Origin: a candidate division KSB1 bacterium
GTDB taxonomy: Bacteria > Zhuqueibacterota > JdFR-76 > DREG01
DNA: 15,363 nt
Direction of reading: 5' to 3'
NCBI GenBank assembly: GCA_022566355.1
Contig: JADFJB010000111.1
Span: forward strand, 1-15,363
Positions within the stretch are counted from its first letter, which is position 1; the number at the start of each line of letters is the position of its first letter. Below are positions 7,448 through 15,363 of the stretch, one piece after another. Below the pieces are notes generated by a model. The model was not told where the DNA came from and made no database searches. It saw only the letters and a program-made list of their open reading frames with translations. Made by a program: the position numbers and the translations under genes.

Positions 7448-7465
7448 ATTTATAAAAGGAGTCTC

Positions 7466-8224
7466 ATGATTGAATCCGGATCAACTACTGTTCAAATCGA
7501 TAAAGGCATCGGCACCCTTACTTTTTACCACCCCAAGAAAAATTCTCTCCCGGGTGACCTTCTCAAAAATACAGCCAATGAAATAAATAACCTGGCGAAA
7601 AATGATGAAGTCAAAGTCGTCGTTCTGCGAAGCGGTGGAGACGGCCCTTTTTGTGCCGGCGCCTCATTCGATGAGCTGATGGCAGTCGACAGCATGGAAA
7701 ATGGCAGAGATTTTTTCATGGGTTTTGCGGGTGTTATTATGGCGATGAAGAATTGTCCAAAATTTGTGATTGCTCGCGTACACGGAAAAACAGTTGGCGG
7801 GGGTGTTGGCATTGTTGCAGCTTCAGATTATGCCATTGCAACCAATAACGCATCGATTAAACTCAGCGAATTAGCGCTTGGGATTGGCCCATTCATTATT
7901 GGACCGGCCGTTGAGAGGAAAATCGGTAAAAGCGCCTATGCCGCAATGAGCATCGATGCCGATTGGCGCGATGCCAATTGGGCAAAACAGCATGGGCTCT
8001 ATACGGATGTTGTTGAATCAGTGGAAAAATTAGATAATACCGTAGACGACCTCTGTAAAAAATTAGCTTCATTTAACCCGGAAGCAATGGCTGAATTAAA
8101 ATCCGTATTTTGGGAGGGTACGGAACATTGGGAAGAGCTTTTACCCAAAAGAGCAGAAACAAGCGGGAGGTTGGTGTTGTCTGATTTTACTTCTAAAGCA
8201 ATTCAAGCCTTTAGGAAAACATAA
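7466..8224 (+). CDS. Enoyl-CoA hydratase/isomerase family protein
   Basis: A 252-residue crotonase-fold protein, normal length for the family. The oxyanion-hole motifs are present: PFCAGASFDEL (about 61-71) and KTVGGGVGIVAASDYAIA (about 108-125). E135 in LSELALGIGPF corresponds to the second catalytic Glu of hydratases, while the position of the first Glu is G115. That pattern fits an isomerase or another crotonase reaction better than a classical two-Glu hydratase. AAGGAG (7456-7461) gives a good ribosome site four bases before the ATG. Position in the paaZ operon suggests a step in breakdown of a ring-derived or unsaturated acyl-CoA (a PaaF/PaaG-type role), but the exact reaction cannot be read from the sequence. 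Confidence 0.88.
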   Translation: MIESGSTTVQIDKGIGTLTFYHPKKNSLPGDLLKNTANEINNLAKNDEVKVVVLRSGGDGPFCAGASFDELMAVDSMENGRDFFMGFAGVIMAMKNCPKFVIARVHGKTVGGGVGIVAASDYAIATNNASIKLSELALGIGPFIIGPAVERKIGKSAYAAMSIDADWRDANWAKQHGLYTDVVESVEKLDNTVDDLCKKLASFNPEAMAELKSVFWEGTEHWEELLPKRAETSGRLVLSDFTSKAIQAFRKT

Positions 8225-8296
8225 ACCAATCAATATCATATACTATTTATAAGTTGATGCTGCTTTACTTATTATTCTGGCATCGCTAATGCTTCC

Positions 8297-9499
8297 CTAC
8301 CCCCAATTCTCCAAAACCTCAACAAATTTAGTTAGAAACGTATTGGCCTGAAATCCATCAAGAGCCCGATGGTCGATGGTAAGTGTGACATAAATCATGG
8401 GTTTGATTTGGATGCTGTCTGTTCCCTTCACTTCTGAAACCACCACTCGTTTTTCCAACTTGCCAATTCCTAGTATAGCAGATTGCGGTTGGTTAATAAT
8501 AGGCGTAGCAATCAAGCTGCCGCTAACGCCATGGTTGGTGATGGTGAATGTTCCATTATGCACTTCATGCTGCTCCAGTTTGTTGTTCCTGGCTCGATTG
8601 GTCAAATCCTGCAACTTTTCAGCGATACTATAAAGATCGAGGTTTTGAGCCTGGTGAAGAACCGGAACGATCAATCCGCCTTCCAGAGCAGTGGCAATAC
8701 CGATGTTGCAATCCGCAAATAATTCCAGGCCATCGTCATGCCAACAACTATTCACTTCAGGGACAGCATGCAATGCGTCAACTACTGCTTTCACAAAATA
8801 GGCTGTGTAGGTCAGTTTAATCCCTCTTCGTTGAAAATCTTCCTTATGATTTTCTCGATGTGCAATTACAGCCGACATGTCGGCATCAAAAATAGCCGTA
8901 ACATGTGGCGCGGTTTTAAGCATGCTGTCCACCATATGATGTGCAATGCTCAATCGCATAGGAGTGTGTGCAATTTTTCTATCAGTTAGTTTGTCAATTA
9001 CAGCTTCTTTTGGTTGATCTTTGACAGATGTTTCTAAATAATTCTCAACATCCTGAAACGAGATTCTCCCTCTTTTCCCCGATCCTTTAATTTGACTTAC
9101 ATTTATATTATGTTGTTTTACCAATCTACGTACAGAAGGACTAAGCCTTGTTTCCTGGTTGGTAAATTCGGAATCAGATAGTACTGTTTCTGTAATTTGT
9201 TGAATTTTATCTGCAGGCTGGATGGGTGCGATCTCTTTCTGTTCAGAACCCTCTTCAACCAATTGGATTCGACCTAAAATATCTCCAATCTCAATTTGCT
9301 CATTTTCATGTTTTAATATCTCAACCAATACACCATCAGCTGGAGATGATATCTCAACATTGACTTTGTCCGTACTGATTTCCAGAATCGGCTCGTAGAG
9401 TTCAATACGATCGCCAACATTCTTCAACCAACTGGCTATGACTGATTCCGTACCCTCCTGGCTGGATTCGGGAAGAATAATGTCTATTTTTTCTGCCAT
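8297..9499 (-). CDS. Dihydrolipoamide acyltransferase (E2) of a 2-oxoacid dehydrogenase complex
   Basis: A 400-residue E2 with the full domain order. The N-terminal lipoyl domain carries K45 in EISTDKVNVEIS. A peripheral subunit-binding domain lies at about 118-155 (LSPSVRRLVKQH, GSGKRGRIS). The C-terminal acyltransferase domain carries the catalytic DHRALDG motif (H377, D381). It transfers the acyl group from the lipoyl arm to CoA and forms the core that binds E1 and E3. The start lies 24 bases after the stop of the fused E1 gene on the same strand, so they are one operon. A single lipoyl domain and the sequence style suggest a branched-chain or broad 2-oxoacid complex, but pyruvate or an aromatic 2-oxoacid cannot be excluded. 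No E3 gene is nearby. It is the last gene of the leftward group. Confidence 0.93.
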   Translation of the reverse strand: MAEKIDIILPESSQEGTESVIASWLKNVGDRIELYEPILEISTDKVNVEISSPADGVLVEILKHENEQIEIGDILGRIQLVEEGSEQKEIAPIQPADKIQQITETVLSDSEFTNQETRLSPSVRRLVKQHNINVSQIKGSGKRGRISFQDVENYLETSVKDQPKEAVIDKLTDRKIAHTPMRLSIAHHMVDSMLKTAPHVTAIFDADMSAVIAHRENHKEDFQRRGIKLTYTAYFVKAVVDALHAVPEVNSCWHDDGLELFADCNIGIATALEGGLIVPVLHQAQNLDLYSIAEKLQDLTNRARNNKLEQHEVHNGTFTITNHGVSGSLIATPIINQPQSAILGIGKLEKRVVVSEVKGTDSIQIKPMIYVTLTIDHRALDGFQANTFLTKFVEVLENWG

Positions 9500-9523
9500 G
9501 AAAATTTATCGTTCTTTGATTAT

Positions 9524-11611
9524 TTAAAAGTTAATCATTTCACCAATCTTACCGGCAATGGTATCAACATTCGGTAAAATAGCATTCATCAATCCAACAT
9601 TGTAGGGAATAGGAACATCGGGTGTCGTTAATCTTTCAACAGGCGCATCCAGGTCTAAAAATAATTTTGAAGCGACGACGGCTGCGATTTCCGCACCGAA
9701 ACCTGCGGTCGAATTGTCTTCATGAACAATTAAACAACGTCTGGTTTTCTTTATTGAATTTAATACGGCATTTTTATCCCAGGGCATAATGGTTCTCAAG
9801 TCCAGGATTTCAACGGAATATCCCGCTAGTTTTACAGCCAGTTCGCACCTTTCCACCATGGCGCCCCAGGTAATCAAGCTGATTTGATTTCCATCCTGAA
9901 TGATCTTTGCTTTACCCGCTGGCAAAGCAAAATGATCACCAGGATACGGTCTGCGGGCCCAGGGGGTATCCAACATATGCCTATGTTCAAAAAAGATTGT
10001 TGGATTATTACTGCGCATAGCTGTTCGTAACAACCCGACAGCATCTTCAGCATTCGAAGGATAAAAAACCTGCCAACCGTGTCCGTGCGCCCAGATGACT
10101 TCACCACACACACTATGCCAGGGATCGCCGCATTTGAAAAATCCTCCTGGCAAACGTACTACAATTGGCGCTGCAAATCGATTAGCTGTTCGCCAACGAA
10201 TCGTGCCGCAATTATTTAGCTGCTCTGTTGCAGCATCTGCATACTTTCGAAATTGAATCTCGGCTACCGGCATTAAACCGGCAATTGCCATTCCGACCGA
10301 TCTGCCGATTATACCCTCTTCTGACAAACTGGTATCAAAAACCCGTTCCTCGCCAAACTTTTCGTGTAATCCCATGGTCACCGCATGGACACCACCCTTA
10401 ACTCCCACATCCTCACCAAAAACAAGCAGTTTTGGATTGGTCTCCAATTCGGATTCCAGAGTTCGACGAATTGCCGTTACCATATTTATTCGTGTTGGCT
10501 CAGGATTGGGGAGATCAGTTGATTCAGGAAATGTGTATCTTTCTGCAGCTAAACCGCCCTTCATTTGAAGATCTGGTGTTTCATCGTCATTATTCTCGGC
10601 AAACACATATTTTGCCACCTTCTTTTTATCCGGCTCCGGACGATTTAATGCAGCGGTTAATGCATGGTTGACCTCATCCTGAATATCACATCTGAATTTC
10701 GAAAATTCAGTTTCTGTGAAGTAAGTAGGTACCAGGTATTGAACTAATTTTTTAAGGGGATCTTGCTCTTGTTCTTCCTTTACGAATTCATCAGTTTTAT
10801 AGGCTTGCGTATCCTGGCCGGAATGGCCACTCAATCTCGGGACCGTCAAACGAATTAGGGCAGGTCCTTTATGCTGTCGAACATAGCTCACGGCATCGGA
10901 CAATTTACTGGCAGCTTCGCCAGGATTGCAGCCATCACCATCGAGGATATGCAGGTTATTAAACGAAGCTAAGTTTTGTGCGATATTAGATCCAGGTGTT
11001 TGTTTGTCTGCCTTCACTGAGATGGCGTATTCATTATCTTCTATGTAGAACAGAAGGGGTAGTTTGAGTGTGGTTGCCATGGTAAGCGATGACCAAAAGC
11101 CATTGGTGGCGACGGCGCCCTCCCCTGCTAAGACCACGGAAATTGCATCCTGGTATTCCTTTTCTTTTAGAACATTGTAGCGATAAAGTATAGCCTGGGC
11201 ATAACCTGCAGCTGGTGTGAATTGAGAACCAACATCACCTGCCATGGGTATAACTATCGCTCCATCCTTATTGGGAAAGTTAAAAACAACACCAATATCC
11301 CTTCCGTCACTAATTCCACCTGATTTCGCCATTGGACCAGCAAAAGCATCTTCGATTCCCAATCCCAACGTCAAAAGCAATGGTCGAGATCGATAATAAG
11401 CACTTGCGGCATCAACCTTATTGGTTAGCAGTGATCCAAGCAAAACCTGGCTGAGGTCATGGCCCCTGGCGGAAAATTGATAAAGGACTATTCCTTTCGG
11501 GGTGAGTGTTGTCTCCTCAATTTCATCAAGCTCTCTGGAAATTAAAATATACCTGGCAATTTTTGTCCAATCAAAATTCGGATCAATATTACTGTTAGTC
11601 ATCTTCTCCAT
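9524..11611 (-). CDS. 2-oxoacid dehydrogenase E1, fused alpha and beta subunits
   Basis: A 695-residue fusion of E1-alpha (about 15-330) and E1-beta (about 370-695), a form common in Bacteroidota and relatives. Alpha shows YYRSRP (72-77), the thiamine diphosphate/Mg motif starting GEGA at 163 and closing at N193 (EDNEYAIS), and HSG (263-265) of the phosphorylation-loop region. Beta shows MVTAIRRTLE, VFGEDVG, and DTSLSEEGIIG with the thiamine-activating Glu at about 431. It decarboxylates a 2-oxoacid and acylates the lipoyl group of E2 (next gene). The first ATG (11611) is nine bases after hisC; a second ATG three codons in, preceded by GGAG, is an alternative start. Branched-chain 2-oxoacids are the likeliest substrate; phenylpyruvate is an attractive alternative given paaZ nearby. 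Confidence 0.93.
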   Translation of the reverse strand: MEKMTNSNIDPNFDWTKIARYILISRELDEIEETTLTPKGIVLYQFSARGHDLSQVLLGSLLTNKVDAASAYYRSRPLLLTLGLGIEDAFAGPMAKSGGISDGRDIGVVFNFPNKDGAIVIPMAGDVGSQFTPAAGYAQAILYRYNVLKEKEYQDAISVVLAGEGAVATNGFWSSLTMATTLKLPLLFYIEDNEYAISVKADKQTPGSNIAQNLASFNNLHILDGDGCNPGEAASKLSDAVSYVRQHKGPALIRLTVPRLSGHSGQDTQAYKTDEFVKEEQEQDPLKKLVQYLVPTYFTETEFSKFRCDIQDEVNHALTAALNRPEPDKKKVAKYVFAENNDDETPDLQMKGGLAAERYTFPESTDLPNPEPTRINMVTAIRRTLESELETNPKLLVFGEDVGVKGGVHAVTMGLHEKFGEERVFDTSLSEEGIIGRSVGMAIAGLMPVAEIQFRKYADAATEQLNNCGTIRWRTANRFAAPIVVRLPGGFFKCGDPWHSVCGEVIWAHGHGWQVFYPSNAEDAVGLLRTAMRSNNPTIFFEHRHMLDTPWARRPYPGDHFALPAGKAKIIQDGNQISLITWGAMVERCELAVKLAGYSVEILDLRTIMPWDKNAVLNSIKKTRRCLIVHEDNSTAGFGAEIAAVVASKLFLDLDAPVERLTTPDVPIPYNVGLMNAILPNVDTIAGKIGEMINF

Positions 11612-11620
11612 TTGTAAAAA

Positions 11621-12712
11621 TCAATTGAGAATATCCTTTAACGCTTTGACGCACATCACATTTTCCCACGGTTGTCCTACCGTTATCCGCATACAATTTG
11701 GCAGACCAAAGAATTTTAATGGCCGAACGATGATGCCTCGCTGCAAAAGTGATTGATCTACTTCAGTTACTTTTGCTTCGTTTTCAAATTCAATCATTAT
11801 AAAATTAGCAAACGATTCAAAATACCGCAATCCAATTTCAGCAAATGCATTTGAGAAGTATTCCAGGCCAATTTTATTATTCTTTATGGTTTTGCTAAGA
11901 AACTCTTCATCTTCAATTGCACCAGAGCCTGCTGCTTGCGCAAGAACAGATGGTTCGAAGGTTAATTTTACTTTTGATAAAGTATCAATGACAAACGGAT
12001 CTGCGAGTCCATAACCAATTCGCATTCCGGCTAAGCCGTAAGCTTTAGAAAATGTCCTGAGTGTAATAATATTCCCAAAGTCCTTAAATGTCATTTTCGG
12101 GTAGTCCGTCGATAAATCACTGGCAAATTCATGATAAGCCTCATCCATAACCACCAAAATATTCGGGGAAACTTGCGACATAAAATGAGTAAATGCAGAT
12201 TCATTGAACATGGTACCGGTAGGATTATTCGGATTGGCTAAATAAATGACTTTTGTTTTTGAGGATATTGCTGACAGGATGGCATCCAAATCGTATTGAT
12301 ATCCTGGTTTCATCGGAGTTTTAACCAACGGAATATTATTAGCTTCGGCCATAATATAAACAGTAACAAAAGTATTGCTGGCTGTCAGAAGCTCATCACC
12401 TGGCTCAAAAAAAGCCTTACAAACATTCGTAAGGATTCCTTCAGAACCATTCCCAACTATAACATTTTCTATGGTGATATTATACTTATTAGCAATTTTA
12501 GCCTTTAAATCATAACAAGAGGGATCGGGGTACCAATTGGTTTCACCGATCACTTTTTGCATTGATGCTATTGCATTGGGGGAAGATCCTAAGGTGTTTT
12601 CATTGGAAGATAACTTAGCAATTTTCTCCTGTCGATTATCAGTAATATCGTCTGCCCTTTTTCCTGGTTGATAGGTCACTAATTCGGCAATATTTTGTGG
12701 TACTCTAATCAT
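11621..12712 (-). CDS. hisC: HisC-type aminotransferase (histidinol-phosphate/aromatic aminotransferase)
   Basis: A 363-residue fold-type I PLP enzyme, typical HisC length. Visible features are KLSSNEN near residue 33, GNGSEG (cofactor phosphate loop, 87-92), NPNNPTG (160-166), MDEAYHEF with D190 pairing the pyridine nitrogen, and the Schiff-base lysine K223 in TFSKAYGLAGMRIGYG. HisC converts imidazole-acetol phosphate to histidinol phosphate, but close homologues also transaminate aromatic amino acids. No other his gene is in the window, and it is nine bases upstream of the 2-oxoacid dehydrogenase E1 gene. A catabolic or aromatic aminotransferase role is therefore as likely as histidine synthesis. 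The gene symbol denotes the family. It appears to be the first gene of the hisC-E1-E2 transcript, unless read through from folE. Confidence 0.88.
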   Translation of the reverse strand: MIRVPQNIAELVTYQPGKRADDITDNRQEKIAKLSSNENTLGSSPNAIASMQKVIGETNWYPDPSCYDLKAKIANKYNITIENVIVGNGSEGILTNVCKAFFEPGDELLTASNTFVTVYIMAEANNIPLVKTPMKPGYQYDLDAILSAISSKTKVIYLANPNNPTGTMFNESAFTHFMSQVSPNILVVMDEAYHEFASDLSTDYPKMTFKDFGNIITLRTFSKAYGLAGMRIGYGLADPFVIDTLSKVKLTFEPSVLAQAAGSGAIEDEEFLSKTIKNNKIGLEYFSNAFAEIGLRYFESFANFIMIEFENEAKVTEVDQSLLQRGIIVRPLKFFGLPNCMRITVGQPWENVMCVKALKDILN

Positions 12713-12746
12713 AATTCAATTACAATTTTCTATAGTTGAGGAAAAT

Positions 12747-12765
12747 TAGTCGGTTATCCGATCTA
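12747..12765. terminator. Weak stem-loop between folE and hisC
   Basis: TAGTCGG and CCGATCTA pair around a TTAT loop with one bulged T, giving about seven pairs. On the minus strand it is followed by AATTTT, and on the plus strand by a T-rich stretch. It lies about 107 bases after the folE stop and 35 bases before the hisC start. It could end the folE transcript or be part of the hisC leader. The stem is weak, so confidence is low. Confidence 0.25.
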
Positions 12766-12872
12766 ATTAATTTTTGGTACGGTAGGATTTCCAAAATCAT
12801 TATGCATTTATGTTAAGAAAAATAAAATCAAAGGCATATTATTTTTTAGTAATTTTTGGTTAATTGTCTACT

Positions 12873-13421
12873 TCATTTCAACAAACTAAAAAATTCTTCC
12901 CTTGTTGATAAGTTCTCCCTGAACATACCCAGGACACACGAAGTGATCATACTCGAGTTTTGTTTTTCAACTCCCCGCATCATCATACAAAGATGTTGTG
13001 CTTCGATAACGACTGCAACTCCTGCAGCATCGACCGCATCCATTATTGTATCAGCGATTTGTTTTGTTAGTCTTTCCTGAATTTGCAATCTCCTGGCAAA
13101 CACATCCACAATCCGGGCAATTTTGGATAATCCAAGAATTTTGCCATTCGGTAAATAGCCTACATGGCATTTCCCGATAAATGGTAATAAATGATGTTCA
13201 CAAAGCGAATATAGCTCAATATTCTTTATCAATACTATTTCATCCATATCAGATTTAAAAACAGCGCCATTGATTATTTGCTCTGTATTTTCATTGTAGC
13301 CTTTGGTTAGAAAATGAAATGCTTTTGCAGCTCTTCTGGGTGTATCCCTGAGACCTTCACGATTTGGATCTTCACCAATGCCTTGAAGCAATTCATAGTA
13401 ATTTTTTTCCATATGTTCCAT
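12873..13421 (-). CDS. folE: GTP cyclohydrolase I
   Basis: A 182-residue GTP cyclohydrolase I, normal length. The enzyme opens the GTP ring to give 7,8-dihydroneopterin triphosphate, the first step to folate and pterin cofactors. Zinc and catalytic residues are visible: C74, H76 and H77 in [10 protein letters not shown], then H143 and C145 in [11 protein letters not shown]. Other family signatures are [33 protein letters not shown] and RLQIQERLT. The ATG at 13421 is followed by another at residue 4; the true start could be either. It is transcribed leftward and separated from hisC by 160 bases containing a weak stem-loop. It may serve folate alone, or also supply a pterin cofactor for aromatic amino acid hydroxylation, but no hydroxylase gene is present. 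Confidence 0.95.
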   Translation of the reverse strand: MEHMEKNYYELLQGIGEDPNREGLRDTPRRAAKAFHFLTKGYNENTEQIINGAVFKSDMDEIVLIKNIELYSLCEHHLLPFIGKCHVGYLPNGKILGLSKIARIVDVFARRLQIQERLTKQIADTIMDAVDAAGVAVVIEAQHLCMMMRGVEKQNSSMITSCVLGMFRENLSTREEFFSLLK

Positions 13422-13783
13422 TTTTAAACTCTAATTCAAGCTGGATTATTTGAACGATAACTGAAATTATTTAAAGTTTGAAGTTATAAGAATCAACTAA
13501 TACTTTCAAACGAATATCAGCCACATCATTGTATAATATTATTTATCCAATGAAATCTAAGGAGTCTAATTTTATTAAATTTGATAAACACAATCTAAGT
13601 TGTTATTTTTTCTTGTATCTGGTTTTTAGTTTTGATATATTGCCTCTTAAAATATAAAATGAAATGATGTATTATTATTTTTTCTATTTTCCGCACAAGA
13701 AAACATTGTACTTCTTTTAAAATCAAGTTTATAAGTTAACCGTTGGGAATTTCAAATTCACAATTCAAGGAAGATTGATAACT
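13422..13783. other. AT-rich divergent intergenic region
   Basis: About 360 bases between folE (leftward) and the YjbQ-like gene (rightward), so it should hold both promoters. It is strongly AT-rich with several A/T runs. A TATAAT sequence occurs at 13532-13537, but no matching -35 box is evident at the right distance, so no promoter is assigned. AAGGAAG at 13767-13773 is a ribosome site for the ATG at 13784. No credible ORF, RNA gene or repeat was seen. Confidence 0.5.
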
Positions 13784-14854
13784 ATGGCACAATCTATCAA
13801 TGAAATTGCATTAGAAATAACCCCCAAACAACGTTTTGATGTTATCGATATTAAAGAATTAATACGGCAACAATTTGGCGATTTTCTGGATCAGTATAAA
13901 AAATCCTACTATTGCTCGTTTCATACCACTGCCGGATATTTCGAGCAGAGTCTTTGCTCCAGGTTAAAACACTCTAAAGAACACTTAACTCCATTCATCA
14001 GTGCTTTTCAAAATATTTTCCCTTCGGGCGCAAATTATCGTCATGACCAAATTCAACTTCGAACTGAGCTATCTGAATCCGAAAAGAGAAATGAACCGAA
14101 AAATGCCGATTCACACCTGATCTATATGAGTTCTGGTTTGAAAAATTGTGTAAAATATGAGAATAAACCGGATTTACCGGTTTATTTCGTAGATCTGGAT
14201 GGTGTAAATGGAAATGGATCTCGAGCCAGAAAAACTACAATTTTAGGATTTGACAAAGAGGAAACAGTCCACCAAACTCAAATAGCAGTTCCGGTCTCGA
14301 AACATCCGGTTGATTCGGTTAATCTCAAAACCGTTCGCAGTGGTTTTTTTGATGAGTTGAATGAAAAATTGCGTTCGTTAGACGTTAGAAAAGGTATGGT
14401 AGATATTTGTTTGGCCCCCGATGAAATGAATTCTTCGCTAATTGTAAACGAATACGAAACGCTTCTTATGCGGCATGATCTTGCGGAAGTTCTAAAAAAC
14501 CCTTTTCAATTTATGGCACAACAAGGGAAACATATGCTTCTCAATCCTGCAGCTATACCCAATAAAACCATTAACTACGCAAAGTACGATTTGGTCCAGG
14601 TTTTTAATGAGTTAATGGATGCTCTCAAGATTAGCGAATCCGTTGTGGAAAAAATTCTGGCTGCAATTTTCAGGATGCCGGCTTCCCGATTCTTCCGCAT
14701 GAAACGAAGAATCAGCCTTTTCGTTTCCGATCATGAACAGCCAGGGGTAGGCCAAATTATTCTCGGTAAATACCAAAGCCCCATCCTGGTACAATGGGCC
14801 AATGCCCGCCACCAGACCAGGCAAATCAATGTGAGAATCAGGAAATTTAAATAA
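13784..14854 (+). CDS. YjbQ/UPF0047-like domain protein with long C-terminal extension
   Basis: A 356-residue protein from ATG 13784; a TTG at 13775 is possible but falls too close behind AAGGAAG. Residues about 5-155 match the YjbQ/UPF0047 fold: SFHTTAGYFEQ (H47), NYRHDQIQL (H87), NADSHLIYMSSGL (H111), and LPVYFVDLDG ... RARKT in place of the usual lGtwQ.i...e.dg..R.R ending. YjbQ proteins are normally about 135-140 residues with weak thiamine-phosphate-synthase-like activity reported and an unclear physiological role. Here roughly 200 more residues follow. They include a helical segment (YDLVQVFNELMDALKISESV) and a final GVGQIILGKYQS ... TRQINVRI that resembles a second copy of the YjbQ C-terminal strand motif. 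It is a stand-alone gene; the function is unknown. Confidence 0.72.
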   Translation: MAQSINEIALEITPKQRFDVIDIKELIRQQFGDFLDQYKKSYYCSFHTTAGYFEQSLCSRLKHSKEHLTPFISAFQNIFPSGANYRHDQIQLRTELSESEKRNEPKNADSHLIYMSSGLKNCVKYENKPDLPVYFVDLDGVNGNGSRARKTTILGFDKEETVHQTQIAVPVSKHPVDSVNLKTVRSGFFDELNEKLRSLDVRKGMVDICLAPDEMNSSLIVNEYETLLMRHDLAEVLKNPFQFMAQQGKHMLLNPAAIPNKTINYAKYDLVQVFNELMDALKISESVVEKILAAIFRMPASRFFRMKRRISLFVSDHEQPGVGQIILGKYQSPILVQWANARHQTRQINVRIRKFK

Positions 14855-14910
14855 GCCCCGATTTTTTATTTCCTAGTTGTACTCCTTTTTCAAAATTTCG
14901 ATATCTTCAA

Positions 14911-15201
14911 TCAAACGACTAACTTCAGTAGGAAAAGTTCCTTTATAAACTCCCCGAATTCTTGTTTGGTTACTGCTTTGTATTCCGCGATTTTAAATTC
15001 ATCAGGGATTAACCCTATGTACCTTTGTAGGTCTGTTCCTCCGTCATCTAAATAATCCTTTTCAAAGTCGGCTGCACTTTCCCAAACGTCTTCATCACTG
15101 AAACGCTCGTATGAATCGGAAACGGTACAGTAAAAAGAAAACTCCTTTGGCTGCATGTCTGTTGCATACATTTGATGTCCAATGTCTATAAATCGTTTCA
15201 T
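14911..15201 (-). CDS. Hypothetical acidic small protein
   Basis: A 96-residue soluble protein with no recognised family. It is rich in Asp, Glu and aromatic residues, with a run of acidic and aromatic residues in the middle (SDEDVWESAADFEKDY) and FIDIGHQM near the N-terminus. There is no membrane segment or signal peptide. The start ATG is only two bases after the stop of the preceding small gene on the same strand, so the two are almost certainly co-transcribed and perhaps translationally coupled. It converges with the YjbQ-like gene, leaving 56 bases between them. Confidence 0.6.
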   Translation of the reverse strand: MKRFIDIGHQMYATDMQPKEFSFYCTVSDSYERFSDEDVWESAADFEKDYLDDGGTDLQRYIGLIPDEFKIAEYKAVTKQEFGEFIKELFLLKLVV

Positions 15202-15203
15202 AC

Positions 15204-15363
15204 CTAAACGCTTTTAAATGCTATATACACTTTACCTACAGTCCACAACTTCAATCCATCCTTACTGAAAATTGATTCAGCATCCTTTAGAGTTTTGGAG
15301 TCTTTTATGTGTACAAATACACTGTGCAGCTTCTGCCAATCCATTGTTAAAGCAAAGTACTCC
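15204..15363 (-). CDS. Hypothetical small protein (5' end at or beyond window edge)
   Basis: The frame is open from the right edge and gives 52 residues ending in KVYIAFKSV before a TAG at 15204-15206. An internal ATG at 15344 would make a complete 46-residue protein starting MDWQKLHSVFVHIKDSK; otherwise the gene extends out of the window. The sequence is soluble and mixed charge, with no recognised family. It directly precedes the acidic small protein gene (two-base gap), forming a pair of tiny co-transcribed genes whose joint role is unknown. Confidence 0.5.
   Translation of the reverse strand, partial: EYFALTMDWQKLHSVFVHIKDSKTLKDAESIFSKDGLKLWTVGKVYIAFKSV

Noticed and set aside
13775-13783. 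TTG at 13775 as the start of the YjbQ-like gene
   Set aside because: It sits one base after the AAGGAAG ribosome site; the ATG at 13784 is spaced better.
1-15363. tRNA, rRNA or complete insertion sequence
   Set aside because: No cloverleaf, rRNA signature, transposase motif or terminal inverted repeat pair with a transposase was seen on either strand by eye.

Overview
The window looks like DNA from an uncultured bacterium of the Bacteroidota/Ignavibacteria/Calditrichota/KSB1 neighbourhood, probably a metagenome-derived contig. The clues are an E1 alpha-beta fusion of a 2-oxoacid dehydrogenase, a hisC-type aminotransferase beside it, a FeoB-associated Cys-rich small protein, weak Shine-Dalgarno sites on many genes, and a palindromic CCCCTCCTT/AAGGAGGGG dispersed repeat. 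This is a judgement from gene content, not a phylogeny.

Left part (1-3290): a base-composition mosaic built around ferrous iron transport. Bases 1-1000 are GC-rich (about 60% in a sampled line) and encode most of the C-terminal membrane core of a FeoB. At about base 1000, inside a strongly conserved FeoB motif, the DNA turns AT-rich (about 27% GC in a sampled line). The frame stays intact and runs into a Bacteroidota-like FeoB tail and a 45-residue FeoB-associated Cys-rich protein (1110-1247). A second, different FeoB-type membrane domain without its GTPase domain lies tail to tail on the minus strand (1290-2708). Beyond it are a gene remnant and a hypothetical membrane protein that meet near 2840. 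One or more junctions here may be recombination points or assembly joins.

Middle part (3399-5175): a pentapeptide-repeat protein fused to a C-terminal TIR domain, apparently starting at CTG (3399-4517). A DUF2442 small protein (4655-4912) follows, then a roughly 70-bp palindromic repeat element.

Central metabolic part: a rightward group of a PaaZ-like bifunctional ring-opening enzyme/aldehyde dehydrogenase, an orphan HicB-like protein and an enoyl-CoA hydratase/isomerase family protein (5176-8224). It converges on a leftward group of folE, a hisC-type aminotransferase, fused E1 and E2 of a 2-oxoacid dehydrogenase complex (13421-8297). Read together, aminotransferase, 2-oxoacid dehydrogenase and PaaZ/ECH could convert an aromatic amino acid through its 2-oxoacid and acyl-CoA towards ring cleavage. 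That link is an inference from gene order.

Right part (13422-15363): an AT-rich intergenic region, a YjbQ/UPF0047-type domain protein with an unusually long C-terminal extension (13784-14854), and two closely spaced small minus-strand genes of unknown function, the second cut by the window edge.
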